Assembly (NCBI GenBank): GCA_947601655.1 | Contig: CANQGG010000017.1 | Span: 1 to 37,600, forward strand | From: an uncultured Akkermansia sp. | GTDB taxonomy: Bacteria; Verrucomicrobiota; Verrucomicrobiia; Verrucomicrobiales; Akkermansiaceae | Direction: 5' to 3' | Length of the DNA stretch: 37,600 bases | In this document: one piece after another, positions 34,901-35,729 of the stretch | Numbering within the stretch: position 1 is the first letter of the stretch | Layout: the number at the start of each line of letters is the position of its first letter | Program-made: the position numbers and the translations under genes | The notes under the pieces: generated by a model | Seen by the model: only the letters and a program-made list of their open reading frames with translations | Told to the model about the DNA's origin: nothing | Database searches by the model: none

Positions 34901-34988
34901 AGAGAGTGCGGGGAACCACGCGCGACCTGAGTACGGCAAGGCAAGCCAACAGAGCCTTGCGTAAACGAGAAGGGAGATGCAGTTTCAT
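4995..34988 (-). CDS. Giant autotransporter (9,997 aa) with beta-strand-repeat passenger
   Basis: Type V secreted surface protein of roughly 1 MDa, probably an adhesin or surface fibre. I start at MKLHLPSRLRKALLAC, which begins a signal peptide of about 49 residues ending near SSATA; the frame is open to 35108, but that extension has no signal-peptide character. The passenger is rich in Gly, Ser, Thr and Ala with very little Cys, and is built from autotransporter-associated beta-strand repeats (GSGTLTLTG, GGTLTLAGG and similar). Trp-rich modules near residues 115, 1220, 1785, 3940, 6973, 7090 and 8165 look like junctions between concatenated passenger blocks. Residues about 7120-7840 form a separate VGGN/FTGDTHI repeat region. 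A helical linker (about 9640-9700) precedes a beta-barrel of about 290 residues ending GAGYKISF, with the terminal Phe expected for BamA-dependent insertion. The entire frame is intact despite its 30-kb length. No strong ribosome-binding site is visible. The in-register antisense frame is also largely open because sense codons TTA, CTA and TCA are rare. Confidence 0.93.
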   Translation of the reverse strand: MKLHLPSRLRKALLACLAVLRSRVVPRTLSTASLLLGSVWFAWQSSATADTPPPDDSASESAVSSLPAPSLTDEDTQSGANTAVSSDEDSLLLLASVEESPASPIAALEAANLTWGRWDGNSTGVWQTGQPFETESTPVWADNDNATFGPDEPEGAEQTLDKTVEVEGAITAGTITITADGYTFSGHDGGETPDSIKATTLSIQGSADDAITAAFGVNTTVDTLTAANGKLSITGGTFTIQKGEGETTGSSVNGLALSGGATLVLNDDLEILDYPSNAAKADSIKTCASFSAGESGNNATITGAGTGESCTKLTIGNNGDGGAFSGAQNIYADITNVHVVLSHVSNDKSSLYLFGNITGGVVEVRGKGVLNLEGKVIGTADSSTDIKITDPSTDPDTPIGSPKINIATISGFDGSHNAILSDSEAIVYGNITVNHSKGILNFRGKELHGNVTLTKGTINFDGSNQTINGEISLSGGTINLGANAALIVNGALNFVDGDSPTLSLGNGATITLSKLSGAGAEQKINGVQSGTSNSTVVLADEAAGGEATFAGQLNSVTFQKTGSGTLTLTGTIGKNGNNSDTVLNIEKGTVNLGEAGGSNAITLAGLTIGGTKEEGSTNATVVVNTTGSKNFAGGVTVNEGSTLVLKTRTGWATTTGAVTGKGTLELSGLEELLWNNATTYTSGANWLSQLVSGETGDGHSIGSVKLSGNTNLTLGNTGIKGKVKNIVDFTLDAQSKLTINTSNARDALGTADGEQNNFTIHVNGGTIFGMVASSNQVYINRQIILGANSTIQVGPTSGTTFPTMILSQKTTGEAGTTTSLTLGGYTLTKTGVGILQLGSESDDVWAVSASAGAGIDVQAGKLALNYKENEAGSEQLKDVVVKLAKGTSMVLHGSYTIAGLEDSTAGGSGDVVGSVTAGEDGTAKLTLAGSGSTSGTAVNVDLAVSAGTHTIGSLGSEAAAKSLNVGNGASLTVSGGAYVSALSGQGGLKLGSEGLVISGAAGTTGYSGTLSAADGASVNVTFKGTGEHNLGQQNLGTLALDSASGTLAMSGSIGTLTVTQGSLTVSGDTTVTTVSGSSSSLTTLTLNGVLSVKGGTLDVATISVGEGGGLALSVATEGGAHLKGLTTITPAESGKLTITLTGVTVENVAEQLKGDGWTYALFEANPGLSEDLIGKLGFAFADEGTYAGHLDYELGTDGQLTVKYAAQELEGDLSGGGSSGELTWKDHQQLGGTGTEFDNGDSVKFTGTGTVTVEETVSAAGVEIGTADDTASVTFQAKGTGEEPADSLTIGTLKVKSAESSVTFGMDASVGTLAGSGTVDVGGKTVTFTGALDSGASNTIKVDGGTLTLAAADSNAFAGKVEVGTSGASLAFAGDAADTTKFGAEITNAQDDSTGGLNLSGKGTFALKGEAKGDVTIENGATLDGTSASGSGFKARGFKGAGTLSGSVEVTGNDSTADFTGTVSGLTLTVATSAKQKFSGENGSITSATLSGELELTKSGTVTTLALKDGGNLNISGTDAVITVTNLSGTAGTISGSGTLRLENTEAITGVAATISGVKLDYASAANATLKYTGSVLTISNTGALTLSDAVTSLTATMSAAGTLKLANGANTIASLAAGASSAAGTLDLSAVTGNSNSTTLTAMTGELSSLNPGGSTLKLGTGAFKLGTLTATEGGTIEVAIGSSRNATDSTQITLTGWNLGGAGKLTLHLDATSLANLKGNSWQLFEGKAAAAAAGIALASTNAYDSTDWYKSIEVTHDEDLAARYALYLDTAGTLHYTSLEGKTLVWDSAGKDTTWNTTDTDDWHVGDGQAQADATFASATDSVKFVDSYTAEDGTTTTTLDNTRKAVKFTTLTAVAMEVAGTGFSFEESDTANHNTLTVTGALTLSHNSGKTTFKAGTVSLGSLEGTGDLAIEGGSVTITNALATSGGDDGAGNAYTGGIHLSSGASLTLTNGGSLTSVDVGSEGTAPNATLTAGESKTLTIGTLTGTGALTLNGTVTITGALSTTPAEGATSYTGALTVGSGSLTLTAGGTLNQLTLTGTSTLTLGANLTISDPSKFAAGRANGGADGAAQYATVKGSKNDGPVTLTLMNGTQGSVQADVYATFENIAFVLNRQVSGSTAANAMKIHGDFKSGSITLTTGALALYGNIGAAGGGVGPTSVGITVNGGTLYLGKTGGEGQTIYGDISLGGANMNFGTQGGSEQIDVYGGVKVTNGNGKWNINTNAASVTGDIALERGGIFFAANAKLSVTGGMTVGLSTGQEGSSPKIYLGEGAEFVISGVLKSTNLDGGSSFTSSSSQATVTADKFGSLVLKGTKGVGGQTETDVYKGSLTSVKLVKEGDRDLTLTGAIGKNGSAAATALDIRGGRVYLNDEENPSNDVKIVTSSFTIGYTSEERSSTTAVVEIKSKKWKEFEGGIKVNVGSTLVITTTEGWGVTGANDEAKNDVTGTGTVELRALGVAEATANIASNFFASLFSNGANVEQTDAHKTIATVTLTEDTVLNFTASPVHRMKNIKNLYVGNGTSISIGGFSGGDINLFGQGTNSNQVGETLHLVGTGSSAGDSSPYNGASLWVKKNSTGESGFVMTRTMVLDGNTTISIGEGASLILTTDTTDNTGSQEVQNVNSLDFSDQDSGAKTLTKIGQGTLTLGRASYDTGSNYGDTWTADVGGGTLDIQEGTLKLDFKNESSNPLEKATIKLAKGTTLELTAVAATDGEAQTVYTIGQLTDSEGGTGEAAAVVSAGGENVVLKLAGAGSKSTAAVQVAMVVDGGTHEIGSLGTAETAEDLELTEGASLTITNASYVDTLSVANKADGTDAATLAMVKTGDDPGTYAALSIQSITGAGDLSLAGNVTVATALKTGEESAYTGNITLAGGTLTLAGGDSLKALKLGDGTTLTVGGAESHTLSVEKLAGSGTIGAGSDGAKVSLTISNSETEKGDANSFEGELSGVGPITLSAGYQEFTQAYSGSLTVGDGTEGGSEAKLVMGGVVTEAAVDVKSGDTLVLNGAGENSFSALTLAGTLTVGEGEAEPGVNLSLAALDGSGSIGGYGALTLTGSSIEESKTFSGTLGSGNLALVKEGNYTQILTSTVSVKSTTVKDGTLQFGTADPASQDQGLTLGALVVGTEGQDAPKAQVDVYSANWNKPTSGNTPITIHEGSTVTFHGSGSLGNLTKSTPNNLAPTHGDGTLEFSGMGVIDEHAESSGALFWFFLDKTSVSAEHTVGNVKLTKDGDTATTVTVSASLSPGNVHLLANIANLWIEDGNSFVLRQTGSDNLQGLLTKATSSQNTLHLAGNGSNASMNSNVTGPTQANAALYFYVGAQATYTTFTTDWDIVAEGDTTIAVQRAGNNNGNAEMSLTGKLSGTGSDNAAHTITKTQNGTLTLSGTFSTVESSAGAFDVKEGKLKLAYTDGDALAGYAVKLSGGTLEVAAGAAGEQSSYTVKYLEGTTESSVISGSESPKLTIKFDSDGTDIANSAMTGGKSVAANVTGTLGLVKAGSGKQTISGTYAGSTLKVTGGELVLSGGASDTKTLSGNVSVSGDGSSLTMADAAISIGGTLEVTGGTSRNATATLGASGKDVTVTGATTVTKGTLSIGSADTAAGTISLAAVNIGDNGNAPGEVSLYGTTTTSGAVTMSSATGNKLTVGGTAALASLAANAGAVSIASSGTLAVSGGLTGAAAIGGTGTLKLTGGTSTYSGSIGGGAGDSVNLVVTGGTADFSGELTLATMELTGGTTTVSSTATATTLKGGTDEPQGTLKLGESGNLTISGFDGNAVSLAELSLAKGSVLDLTKMTPASVLTLGKISSAAGTAEPPDAPTIKLGMKADDGSLLTTLKLADNATLDTTTNGKITLELDGETLYKYLTGSEGATRYKKGQDARVINVNNNSSFGEGGLASHFDIGLRWGEAPTHQEDMNDWALSLDDNGYLTWAYNGSLLIWDNTVEGNTADDVLTWKNGEAGHEWHSADGIYTDYSGEKMAVFAAATGTETAATYTVTVDGTVSATSVTITTAEQYKEQPSAESGNAVYRFAGDDADSDTLTITGGLTITKGNTAEFGANLTTTVGGALSAGDGKMKITGGTLTLNGSEDEGTNALDSLEMTGGTLTLGGESAVTLTLNALTGAKGEEPAVAGSIIGGNAASRLVLSRSATRAAAFDGSIGVQFDYAGQARDAGFTLSGAFSGSALNVKSGKLILAGGTSGGNEKTIAVTVTAGTLQIAGSAETVIGTLNLAGGSTLDLQGDLRVENAISAGAVGNSITITGKKLEKAGSAATCTKLTIGDLGAGSAWTTAQTLHANVSNVDIVVSRKGNVTGTYTGYLELFGDIIGGSVKLDRYGIVYLKGTKIGGSRDGEQTDISVVAETAQVGTSAGDPSLYVAANDAVIHGDVSVGYGTLTFSGTSQQLNGNVNMTGGKIVFSQSPESITGNVTLSGGNLRLAQGVTVTVNGSLSGTGGAIQGHGTGAENLSVIVLNDTAEPAVEKTLKSTICSVKLSKTGSGTLTLTGAIGHWTDSPTQQADAILDIRNGTVNLGVVETSRSNTEIAAQSLTVGSSGADPSTTATVVINTTGSKTFTDGITVNAGSTLKVTTVTGWGETATGTAGIRGEGTLVLDVGDVTASVGDGWLLQGMLSTGATNTLARVELAGGTVVKLTTNTNAGNLAHVKDFYVADGGALVLENKDMLASTGGDFTLHLAGSGIAPTAEPELDCNRGALVGAVSSGNTDIAGNVAIESGGATIYQTSGGNMRLKGSLSFAADGLTLTKKGAGALTFVRDQNDTFSATTSGEGHHGGTIDVQEGTLRFNFGEHNATGQTNENDLTGVTVKLAGGTDLIAMSQMASSYEITALEDSSVAGTGERYVYGPENDRYGNARLKIMLGAGKTAESSAHISEKNSNAARLDIEMAGAGTQKITGAFKGANIVFSGTGTLELGSATNAVAATGGVDLGEALADYGTLVFANTSNSVVGEIKGKGRLQLAFSTGDDGTQTASLSAGALNGVWTFQKEGSSGVRNDLAATDKLALKLTGAAGTEEGEEAVYGAGLTGVDSITMEVGSSITNAKIQDFEQAFTGSKVEVKKGTLRLSGDKNTADELVVGDGGILQLKGTTTAGKITGTGTLSGGKDGRTAEDETLTLTGAGSNFTGTVSQLGQHYLDLLVKTTAAVNNTHTFGGSNAMTFDAVSVDSGTLVFSNSSTNGVQITGALTVGNGTDDITEAKNNDSIDSVVQFGKGSVTGAVVVNTDGKLEIGGAVTLNGGLTGGGAITKSNDGALTLGGSATASFDGSIKGLDITVSGTGQTLTKMSEGSITVQSGGNITLGGADADDVVNLTGATVQGTLKFAGTHNTLAGGSALTLGTAGEPTTQGTIELGASSSLTITGGLGAGADNGIITGTGSLVVDTTSVSDGDGATSGVTFGQSVNITKKGSATQTFSSALGAAESAHSGTITVEAGELAFSGNVYQSGDVTLWTSTTLHFSGADSTVALGAVNKGSEAPGSPAGEIVFDGTSLTLGATGGGNASYLSKLKITRNDDTTLTLAGDVTLGGLDVTAADKLTIGGSGCLTLDGTLNLGDKDLTVKLTDSLTLTRGKGFGYAAGTTGRLIVDGESLHTPVHMTKVFDKSWEGEAIGLEGNVFYYDYAADGGHTDDAQYFKSIEVRSGAQLWLKTNYDQSDVETTEGAQAGEIHIAGKGFTKADGGFETDGTVPDEEYLSYGALRLDGGVTLSGGELILDADAAILVSGAGATGTIAAAVKGATQKDTDTLETLTKYGDGTLVISGAVSGLGGIATADAAADRTADGTTSGGKLTLSGALDVGSGTFTFDAAGTSTIEVTGGMSGSAGITKNGDGTLLLDGSAAGKSLSANGELTISAGTVQLKGTAAFSKVTVTGTLAVGTGASIVGLDGGGAVTSIEANAGQLTLTGTGTHAFSGTIGAAGDKVSLTVNGTGQSLSGALYLSKLEVGRSAALTLSGNANGQGTEGATTIDDLTLTGTLTLGAAGATGDFDLHVGKLNGGGAFASGMGASGHKVTLTITGTGGSYSGADLSDLATLTVANGASQTLTAQSVTAAAMDVSGTLTLGSGSGGATLTLSKLSGSGAISAGSDDATVSLTINNSENAKAADESNVFGGSLGHVGSITLSNGYQIFGGAYASGTITVGDGTGTGPDNAATATLVMNGLLTTAGAVVVNSDGELVVHGQGDNTLGSFQLKGRLTVGLGSVDGYDNVKLTLKSLSGSGKVFGKGHLTLGMEGAADPETFSGELGSGGLHLVKDGTYTQILTGKVNVADTTVKNGTLQLGTAGGSNALTLGHLTIDAGASVDVYSSGTKNFGTGDTRITLNGTLTFHGANSLQGISGSQAARVAGSGSLVLEDAGVQVVSSGGSGVLWYFLNNGAISDTTKIENLYLRKTGNGAGSTFILKADLNPQGGNERLLANAKNIRVESGNTLLLTLHDCLNSTSSQNVGVLHLAGDGSHATSDEFQFSGQSPEIDAALYVHSNDSTYTTNWGIVAEGDTSIEVMRNLETSNEVGSVFTLTGELNGNTHTITKKGNGSLVLGATFTTTANSRGRLDIAQGILQLGYTAGSALANYAIEFSGTTAGTARVLDVTAGATDGYTVKYLEGADGVVGASIQGADTTLTIDFDGKAFDGTTNLDDGAKVTADVTRASGATSGLSLVKKGAGKQTITGTYTGNELTVSGGELVLDGGATTLAGAVTVTSSKLSIIGTGATTIGGGASVTGDGSALTLTGGAVTIGGTLTVSGSGTSATLGEAGQALTISGGAATVGNGATLTLKSGEVKGKPGEEAGDASTLDISVGASSTLALALEGDDFNEDERNVNVTLGDGGIIDLTAVNGGTAGTQEVHLKSLTSSGNGVFKWGTSAGHGQLAHIGTLSGTVAFGSMVSGQELHLENIHNTGDAAITATVAEGARVYIGPVNQESGEGSLILSGTNAEIYVDTQHGSMFYKQGTGKYTFGNKVNVEGGDLYMSYEGALVWKDGVTGVESNPLTSAQLGVDGGLTLHYVDGADKTLFLSSMIFTDDVFGTNSEGGTTYLNIDITRVSAANYQTGIDLGIVTTKTGEELEAELERLKAFLYLSGIDNPQNPEFTWRDGESIGGGTGTHHLYLTLDGFTVSTGSWDSAWGDVGGLSGAPVNSDFNGRTWSGTGAEFDGTGDDFASHALELAGSKTYTKGGETLIRLTAGSSEQYASVVGGKVFRDKDTTSVLHYSSYIDFKYDGEAENKHLHLLVGGASCLTTAGADFYAGFTGDTHIQVEGGGEVDYIVGGNHVNNSSFTFKGDSFISVYDAEVKGGIVGGSTLTSGTPNTSLYAYRGNTHIFLYEPLTGNASSAPKISDGTPEGEGHEWGAFAAIVGGNAWIDSSGVDAEQKQILPKFYGDAFITLNFVGEHQKGEADEGEHSYTSQKKGTFEKAIVGGNYTTEKSATDSGERRGSFTGDTHISITAVTPQRNGTSIDANSGHIFTQGINGASRREAFGGGWTEFTGNTDITINGGLYRDVIAGGAWFGDSAAGEHNLTFTGDTSIRLDAGSFWRVVGGNYTGGGAGTGKNETTGKTDITIDGENIDFRKSNLGDFAFIVGGDYYEHDGQDYNKRTGAELDSGQKVATEVKIYSGTFDDIRIVGGDYANFNGVTKAAGGYNAEIDGTTKLTIGKAEEDSLAPTINGVVVGGSYLTDTGSGGALKVSDVELTINKGTITAEKGGGHEHAGLAVVGGSMLIDTGTGGSHTMMVGDTTLNITGGTITGHVVGGSYVSNHRHSEGSGDDNRLVSGNVTLNLSGGSITGNVVGGHYSDVQDHSDLLIFHLMSDGNKQTPAAIAINVNGAAIDGNIIGGNYRKTDCGRKPDEGATLQMSKDKVTIDLQSGTLTGDVFAAGWHEKLAAEGKTPLQSTTREVDVTLGEGFTFVGEGEHVLSGGYRKAEYGSDYDTSRVEDASLVIDKVTDAEGKDSPRDLGNVTLQDFNTITNESDVTAKALVLSHDVENIGTFTKAGAGTLKVGSVSGAQVAGSERLFDGVLNIQGGRIEVTGGMTLGGGLQFNLTGAAAQGLATKENPLLKVAGGLTFDTKFSEFGGEMLSLWLGDIRGLAAGDYYLVGGITEAEFTTDNIGSYFDLNAEHDVEGEGEETEKMSLQGMLDAWVAAQTEEGDFEARLMKRGNSLVLSLSADPNEWVWQGDSESGTGGGTWDNNATASNSGDWKPAEEGAGEVSQAPEVYFKGSGEGEVNVTEKVTPGNVYVEGDYTFTGEGSIQLQGNKQTGEGGTLYVEGGRVELQTENNEIPNVDLLDGTLALASDSALGTDTNVSMQGGVLAIEEKKTEEDGGGELYMQDRKEDLVNKQVTLPQSTLLQLQVGKTYEQFVDTVGEATTYEAPEQSKGITVGDAGTTVEKAKENGALVGALQCGVNKTGRFGLTVEWAETKEDAEYAGSITAREGNLTYKMHGGSAKLTGDIHVVEGATLGLQTADNGALEVNSPFQSEKRMDEAWGKEILPGLGEGFDARARVEIGAANDGGSYTVSANNSGFAGAIALVGNGTADAVQLADAAAVGGAKDVNNAKTDLELAGRAMVFDAAADLSGGVNVQSLKVTGTNLVGGYARSGANPNAVVRLATADGLSGDGVLANARGNTPTTNFTHTYAGKIANFEGTIVAGLTTGGQARKANYAARAAAPANEAASTSSWTLDLADEGNVTYGFNLAGTGTITMKLADNAGEVTLTGAVGSEAYGNSVNLISSSVDGAHTIILTGASTSTGTLNVGNDSFELDGEGATWGGAKLTGTNGKGELTLKKGTLLQAMTEKTGAQLKVDATGVVDIGGTQGAQLDDIVVNRGSTDGALVNVGGDLKLDKVQMHLYFGGSNITAAGGNGTDLVQFSNDGKKHTLKATQSADGASGFVLDFTNEGLLDVLQEHRKADAETWLHVTNGTLDLGGDLPDLRALTGPDEGASSTALLSSLGFRIKGIDGGSIVLGGTSKDVYLALGPNRSAGDALSVDTSEGEGGAYEHLKESKAVVVDKDTAFVLNFDAADVFDVTLNNLVGLEGAELVVNDERGSQTDEEGNPGEMDDVTVKLHNSEVKEGVDDTGFGKGQITDEQGHVVNDEKKDGFDVRGVDTIFEGTIVSEDATVNFEKEGAGNLALGSSATGNGGLRIKGDLKLSDGSVTVQGGSANTMGSLVWNYGETRGKEDKGITFTNGSKTTTGDIVEQTTGEGEAAKASGGDIVINEGASLTLDNHEKEGGTTLADTTITGDGSGALEVSGSSTATDEEGKTTYKKSTLTITDGDGKDGRETGLDGVDLAVKGGADVTVQGGAKLHDSDITVSGAAQKDSSGKPVEGASSKLTVKGSAVTGEADVTAEDGGNIVLTEGGSIGTRDEALKGDLVLKGAGSGLTVGTTSSDGGWVNLEGEASIGAGATFDLGKRTDNSVGRLTGGGEVVGGDSSRQSTLHITGKGVEPAEPGGDAFTGKLRGNGKLDVQGDAGLRLKDVLVTDKGWDVNVQENGHLAVDADQQDVNLRGLTLAGGSDLTLGYFGNGHTLKTEENLTVDSSNGKKAKLTFELNATPEDEISLGLKMNQETADKLDVGFSGLGSSHFSGTLQHGEDGSWYVSTVESDTNVWLTNGMDKNVRAGANLMWDVDSARTKAGKYVRGEGQGGDLYKLAFAISEHYNPSIYTALGMVAPIADMDRTYAAVAGSSVSTLGSAALEDVRRQAESIRNRAMMTGDADVNADPVGFRVHAWVNVDSAYHKVDADGYAPGYTLNGWGGTLGAEMEVSARSSLGLALSAMYNDLKTDSADNGKGDMDFTYVSAFYHTQHGAWSHTFVGTIGAADISLDRSVVYSADGAYRTHGDTDGFSAGLLYEVAYTKMLNPEGTRAIQPLFNVQFRYAKVNGYDETGSDAGLRVDDVTANTLTFGAGARFQSVVHENVFGRSSVFEARALVKADAGDSAGKATNSLLHGDLNQEVESADPGALGLELGAGLTLPIGSRGGTLFIDASVEIRENYTNFNAGAGYKISF
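11470..13620 (-). repeat. VGGN / FTGDTHI repeat region of the giant gene
   Basis: About residues 7120-7840. It is composed of repeated short modules that alternate a beta motif such as FTGDTHISI, FTGDTSIRL or KTDITIDG with a loop motif such as AIVGGNYT, RVVGGNYTG, VVGGSYLT or NIIGGNYRK. This differs from the GTLTLTG repeats elsewhere in the protein and suggests a distinct beta-solenoid segment. It is followed by a conventional passenger stretch and the barrel. Confidence 0.75.
14660..16770 (-). repeat. Super-repeat block 5 of the giant gene
   Basis: About 2.1 kb encoding the same segment order as 24190-26270: GSGAISAGSD, a TYTQILT motif, TVKNGTLQLGTA, VDVYSSGTKNF, NTHTITKKGNGSL, YTVKYLEG and SGKQTI-type stretches. 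Short windows are nearly identical at DNA level between the two blocks, for example around 16690-16760 and 26180-26260. Confidence 0.75.
20240..22190 (-). repeat. Super-repeat block 4 of the giant gene
   Basis: About 1.95 kb. The block starts at TCTKLTIGDLGAGSAW and passes through GYLELFGDIIGGS, LNGNVNMTGGKI, KTGSGTLTLTGAIG, NTTGSKTFTDGITVNAGS and HLAGSG to LAGGTDLIA. It aligns segment by segment with blocks 1 and 2. Confidence 0.75.
24190..26270 (-). repeat. Super-repeat block 3 of the giant gene
   Basis: About 2.1 kb, the closest relative of block 5 (14660-16770). It contains NYTQILTSTVSV, TVKDGTLQFGTA, TLHLAGNGSNA, TDWDIVAEGDTTI, KTQNGTLTLSGTF, YTVKYLEGTTESS and SGKQTISGTYAGS. Its second half is also related to blocks 1, 2 and 4. 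Confidence 0.75.
26560..28770 (-). repeat. Super-repeat block 2 of the giant gene
   Basis: About 2.2 kb. The block begins near TLMNGTQGSVQADVYATF and includes LTLTGAIGKNGSAAATALDI, EGGIKVNVGSTLVITT, VHRMKNIKNLYVG, LTKIGQGTLTLG and VDGGTHEIGSLGTAETAEDL. It parallels block 1 in the same order. Confidence 0.75.
32050..34070 (-). repeat. Super-repeat block 1 of the giant gene
   Basis: About 2.0 kb nearest the N-terminus. The block begins LTIGNNGDGGAFSGAQNIYA and includes SLYLFGNITGG, KTGSGTLTLTGTIGKNG, NTTGSKNFAGGVTVNEGS, LTKTGVGILQLGSES, YTIAGLEDSTAGG and GTHTIGSLGSEAAAKSL. It shares segment order with blocks 2 and 4. Confidence 0.75.
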
Positions 34989-35063
34989 GATGTTTGAATG
35001 AGAGAAAAAAGAGACGAATGACAAAGGAGCAACGACACAGTACTCCTCAGCATGCTTATCCTT

Positions 35064-35092
35064 ATTTTGCCACCTCCCCCGCGCGTAAGCAA
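35064..35092 (-). promoter_or_regulatory. Putative promoter of the giant autotransporter gene
   Basis: On the minus strand TTGCTT (35092-35087), 17 bp and CAAAAT (35069-35064), with TG one base upstream of the -10 (extended -10). Transcription would start near 35057, giving a leader of about 69 nt. An 11-base G tract on this strand lies 34 bp upstream of the -35. The -10 is weak, so other start sites are possible. Confidence 0.35.
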
Positions 35093-35125
35093 GAAAAAAA
35101 GTTGACAAAAAAGCAAAGAATCTTA

Positions 35126-35136
35126 CCCCCCCCCCC
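35126..35136 (-). repeat. Poly-G/poly-C tract (11 bases) upstream of the giant gene
   Basis: Eleven consecutive C on the plus strand (G on the coding strand), about 138 bp upstream of the giant gene's start codon and just upstream of its proposed promoter. Tracts of this length are prone to slipped-strand length change. Confidence 0.95.
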
Positions 35137-35218
35137 GATTATTTTGATACTTAACGACTTACAACATTTCTCCCCCTCTCCCCTCCCCGATTATCCCGGA
35201 TAAAAAACCAACGTAAGA

Positions 35219-35432
35219 TGTACCGATGTACCATGTACCGTGTACCATGTATGAAGTTTGCGCGCTTGCGCGCGAAGCTGCGAAGCTTTAGCTGAGGTGG
35301 AGGGTAAAACATAAGCATTGTTTCGTTCGAAAGGTCCTTGGCTACGCAGAGCCGTATCCACCGCTCTGCTACATGGTACACGGTACATGGTCCATGGTAC
35401 ATGAAAGGGTCCATGGTACATCCTCCCAATGC
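35219..35432 (-). repeat. Composite repeat, inverted copy
   Basis: A full unit in inverted orientation relative to those at 3744-4979: arm, GCGCGC-TT-GCGCGC, the AAGCTTTAGCTGAGG segment, a spacer, the palindrome block with CAGAGCCG, then an arm ending in GGTACATGAAAGGGT. The DnaA-box position is degenerate here. It fills the space between the giant gene's upstream region and the sRNA cassette. Confidence 0.88.
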
Positions 35433-35454
35433 TTTTGCCCTGTGGCTCCCCATG

Positions 35455-35491
35455 AAAAAAACCGCCCGCGGGTATCACTCCCACGGGCAGT
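35455..35491 (-). terminator. Rho-independent terminator of sRNA A-right
   Basis: A 12-bp stem (35491-35480 with 35472-35461; GC-rich, two G-U pairs) with a seven-base loop, followed by seven T on the minus strand (35461-35455). It also serves as the first terminator for the upstream peptide transcript. Confidence 0.92.
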
Positions 35492-35526
35492 TTAAATTAT
35501 GATAGCAGGGGCGCTGATTCCCCACG
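35455..35526 (-). ncRNA. Small RNA A-right, candidate type I antitoxin
   Basis: About 72 nt from a strong promoter to an intrinsic terminator. Near the 5' end GGGG (35523-35520) pairs with CCCC (35511-35508); an unpaired CAU and an A/T-rich linker follow, then the terminator stem. The segment 35518-35493 matches the complement of the minus-strand mRNA at 35724-35699 in 21 of 26 positions (runs of 10, 4 and 7), and that target contains the ATG of the 30-codon hydrophobic peptide. The RNA could therefore pair with the peptide mRNA and block its translation. It lies downstream of the peptide gene on the same strand, so a read-through peptide mRNA would also contain this sequence and could fold back on its own start codon. 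Confidence 0.75.
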
Positions 35527-35532
35527 GTCCTG

Positions 35533-35561
35533 ACTATACAACAGTTGCCTGGTTGTGTCAA
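35533..35561 (-). promoter_or_regulatory. Strong sigma70-type promoter of sRNA A-right
   Basis: TTGACA (35561-35556), exactly 17 bp, and TATAGT (35538-35533) on the minus strand, matching consensus at 6/6 and 5/6 positions. Predicted start is about 35526. Confidence 0.85.
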
Positions 35562-35579
35562 CTTTTTTTTGAGCCCGCC

Positions 35580-35616
35580 CCCTCCATCCCCCCGGCAACT
35601 TCGGGGGGATGGAGGG
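35580..35616 (-). other. 14-bp hairpin with GAAGTTGCC loop after the peptide gene
   Basis: A perfect 14-bp stem (35580-35593 with 35603-35616) around the minus-strand loop GAAGTTGCC, nine bases after the peptide stop codon. AGTTGCC in the loop is complementary to GGCAACT in the peptide's codons (plus positions 35660-35666). The same loop and the same complement occur in the left copy (3504-3510 and 3565-3573) on a differently sequenced stem, which supports a conserved loop-to-coding-region pseudoknot. Confidence 0.8.
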
Positions 35617-35625
35617 TTTCGGCTT

Positions 35626-35718
35626 TTAGCGGAGGAGTAAAACTATGAGGAGTTCTACTAGTTGCCCTCTTGACACAGGGTCAAGAGCCATCAGCCATAT
35701 CAGCGTTTTTGCTTTCAT
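35626..35718 (-). CDS. 30-aa hydrophobic micropeptide, candidate type I toxin
   Basis: The 30 residues begin MKAKTLIWLMALD, pass through PVSRGQLVE and end LLIVLLLR, so the C-terminal third could insert in a membrane. Size and character resemble type I toxins such as ZorO, AapA1 or Ibs, without clear sequence homology. Supporting evidence includes a strong upstream promoter, a 36-nt 5'-terminal stem-loop, a small RNA complementary to the start region, and a second copy at 3494-3544 whose differences spare all second codon positions. I choose the ATG at 35718 because the complementary RNA covers it; ATG 35691 (21 aa) and GTG 35676 (16 aa, alignable with the left copy) are alternatives. No Shine-Dalgarno is visible. 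It uses TTA, CTA and TCA, codons rare in the giant gene. Toxicity is inferred, not shown. Confidence 0.55.
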   Translation of the reverse strand: MKAKTLIWLMALDPVSRGQLVELLIVLLLR

Positions 35719-35729
35719 AATTTATGATT

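Noticed and set aside
35057..35066. Ten-base complementarity between sRNA B (UAUCCUUAUU) and the region upstream of the giant gene
   Set aside because: Ten-base matches are expected several times by chance in a window this size, and the site overlaps the putative -10 rather than the translation start.
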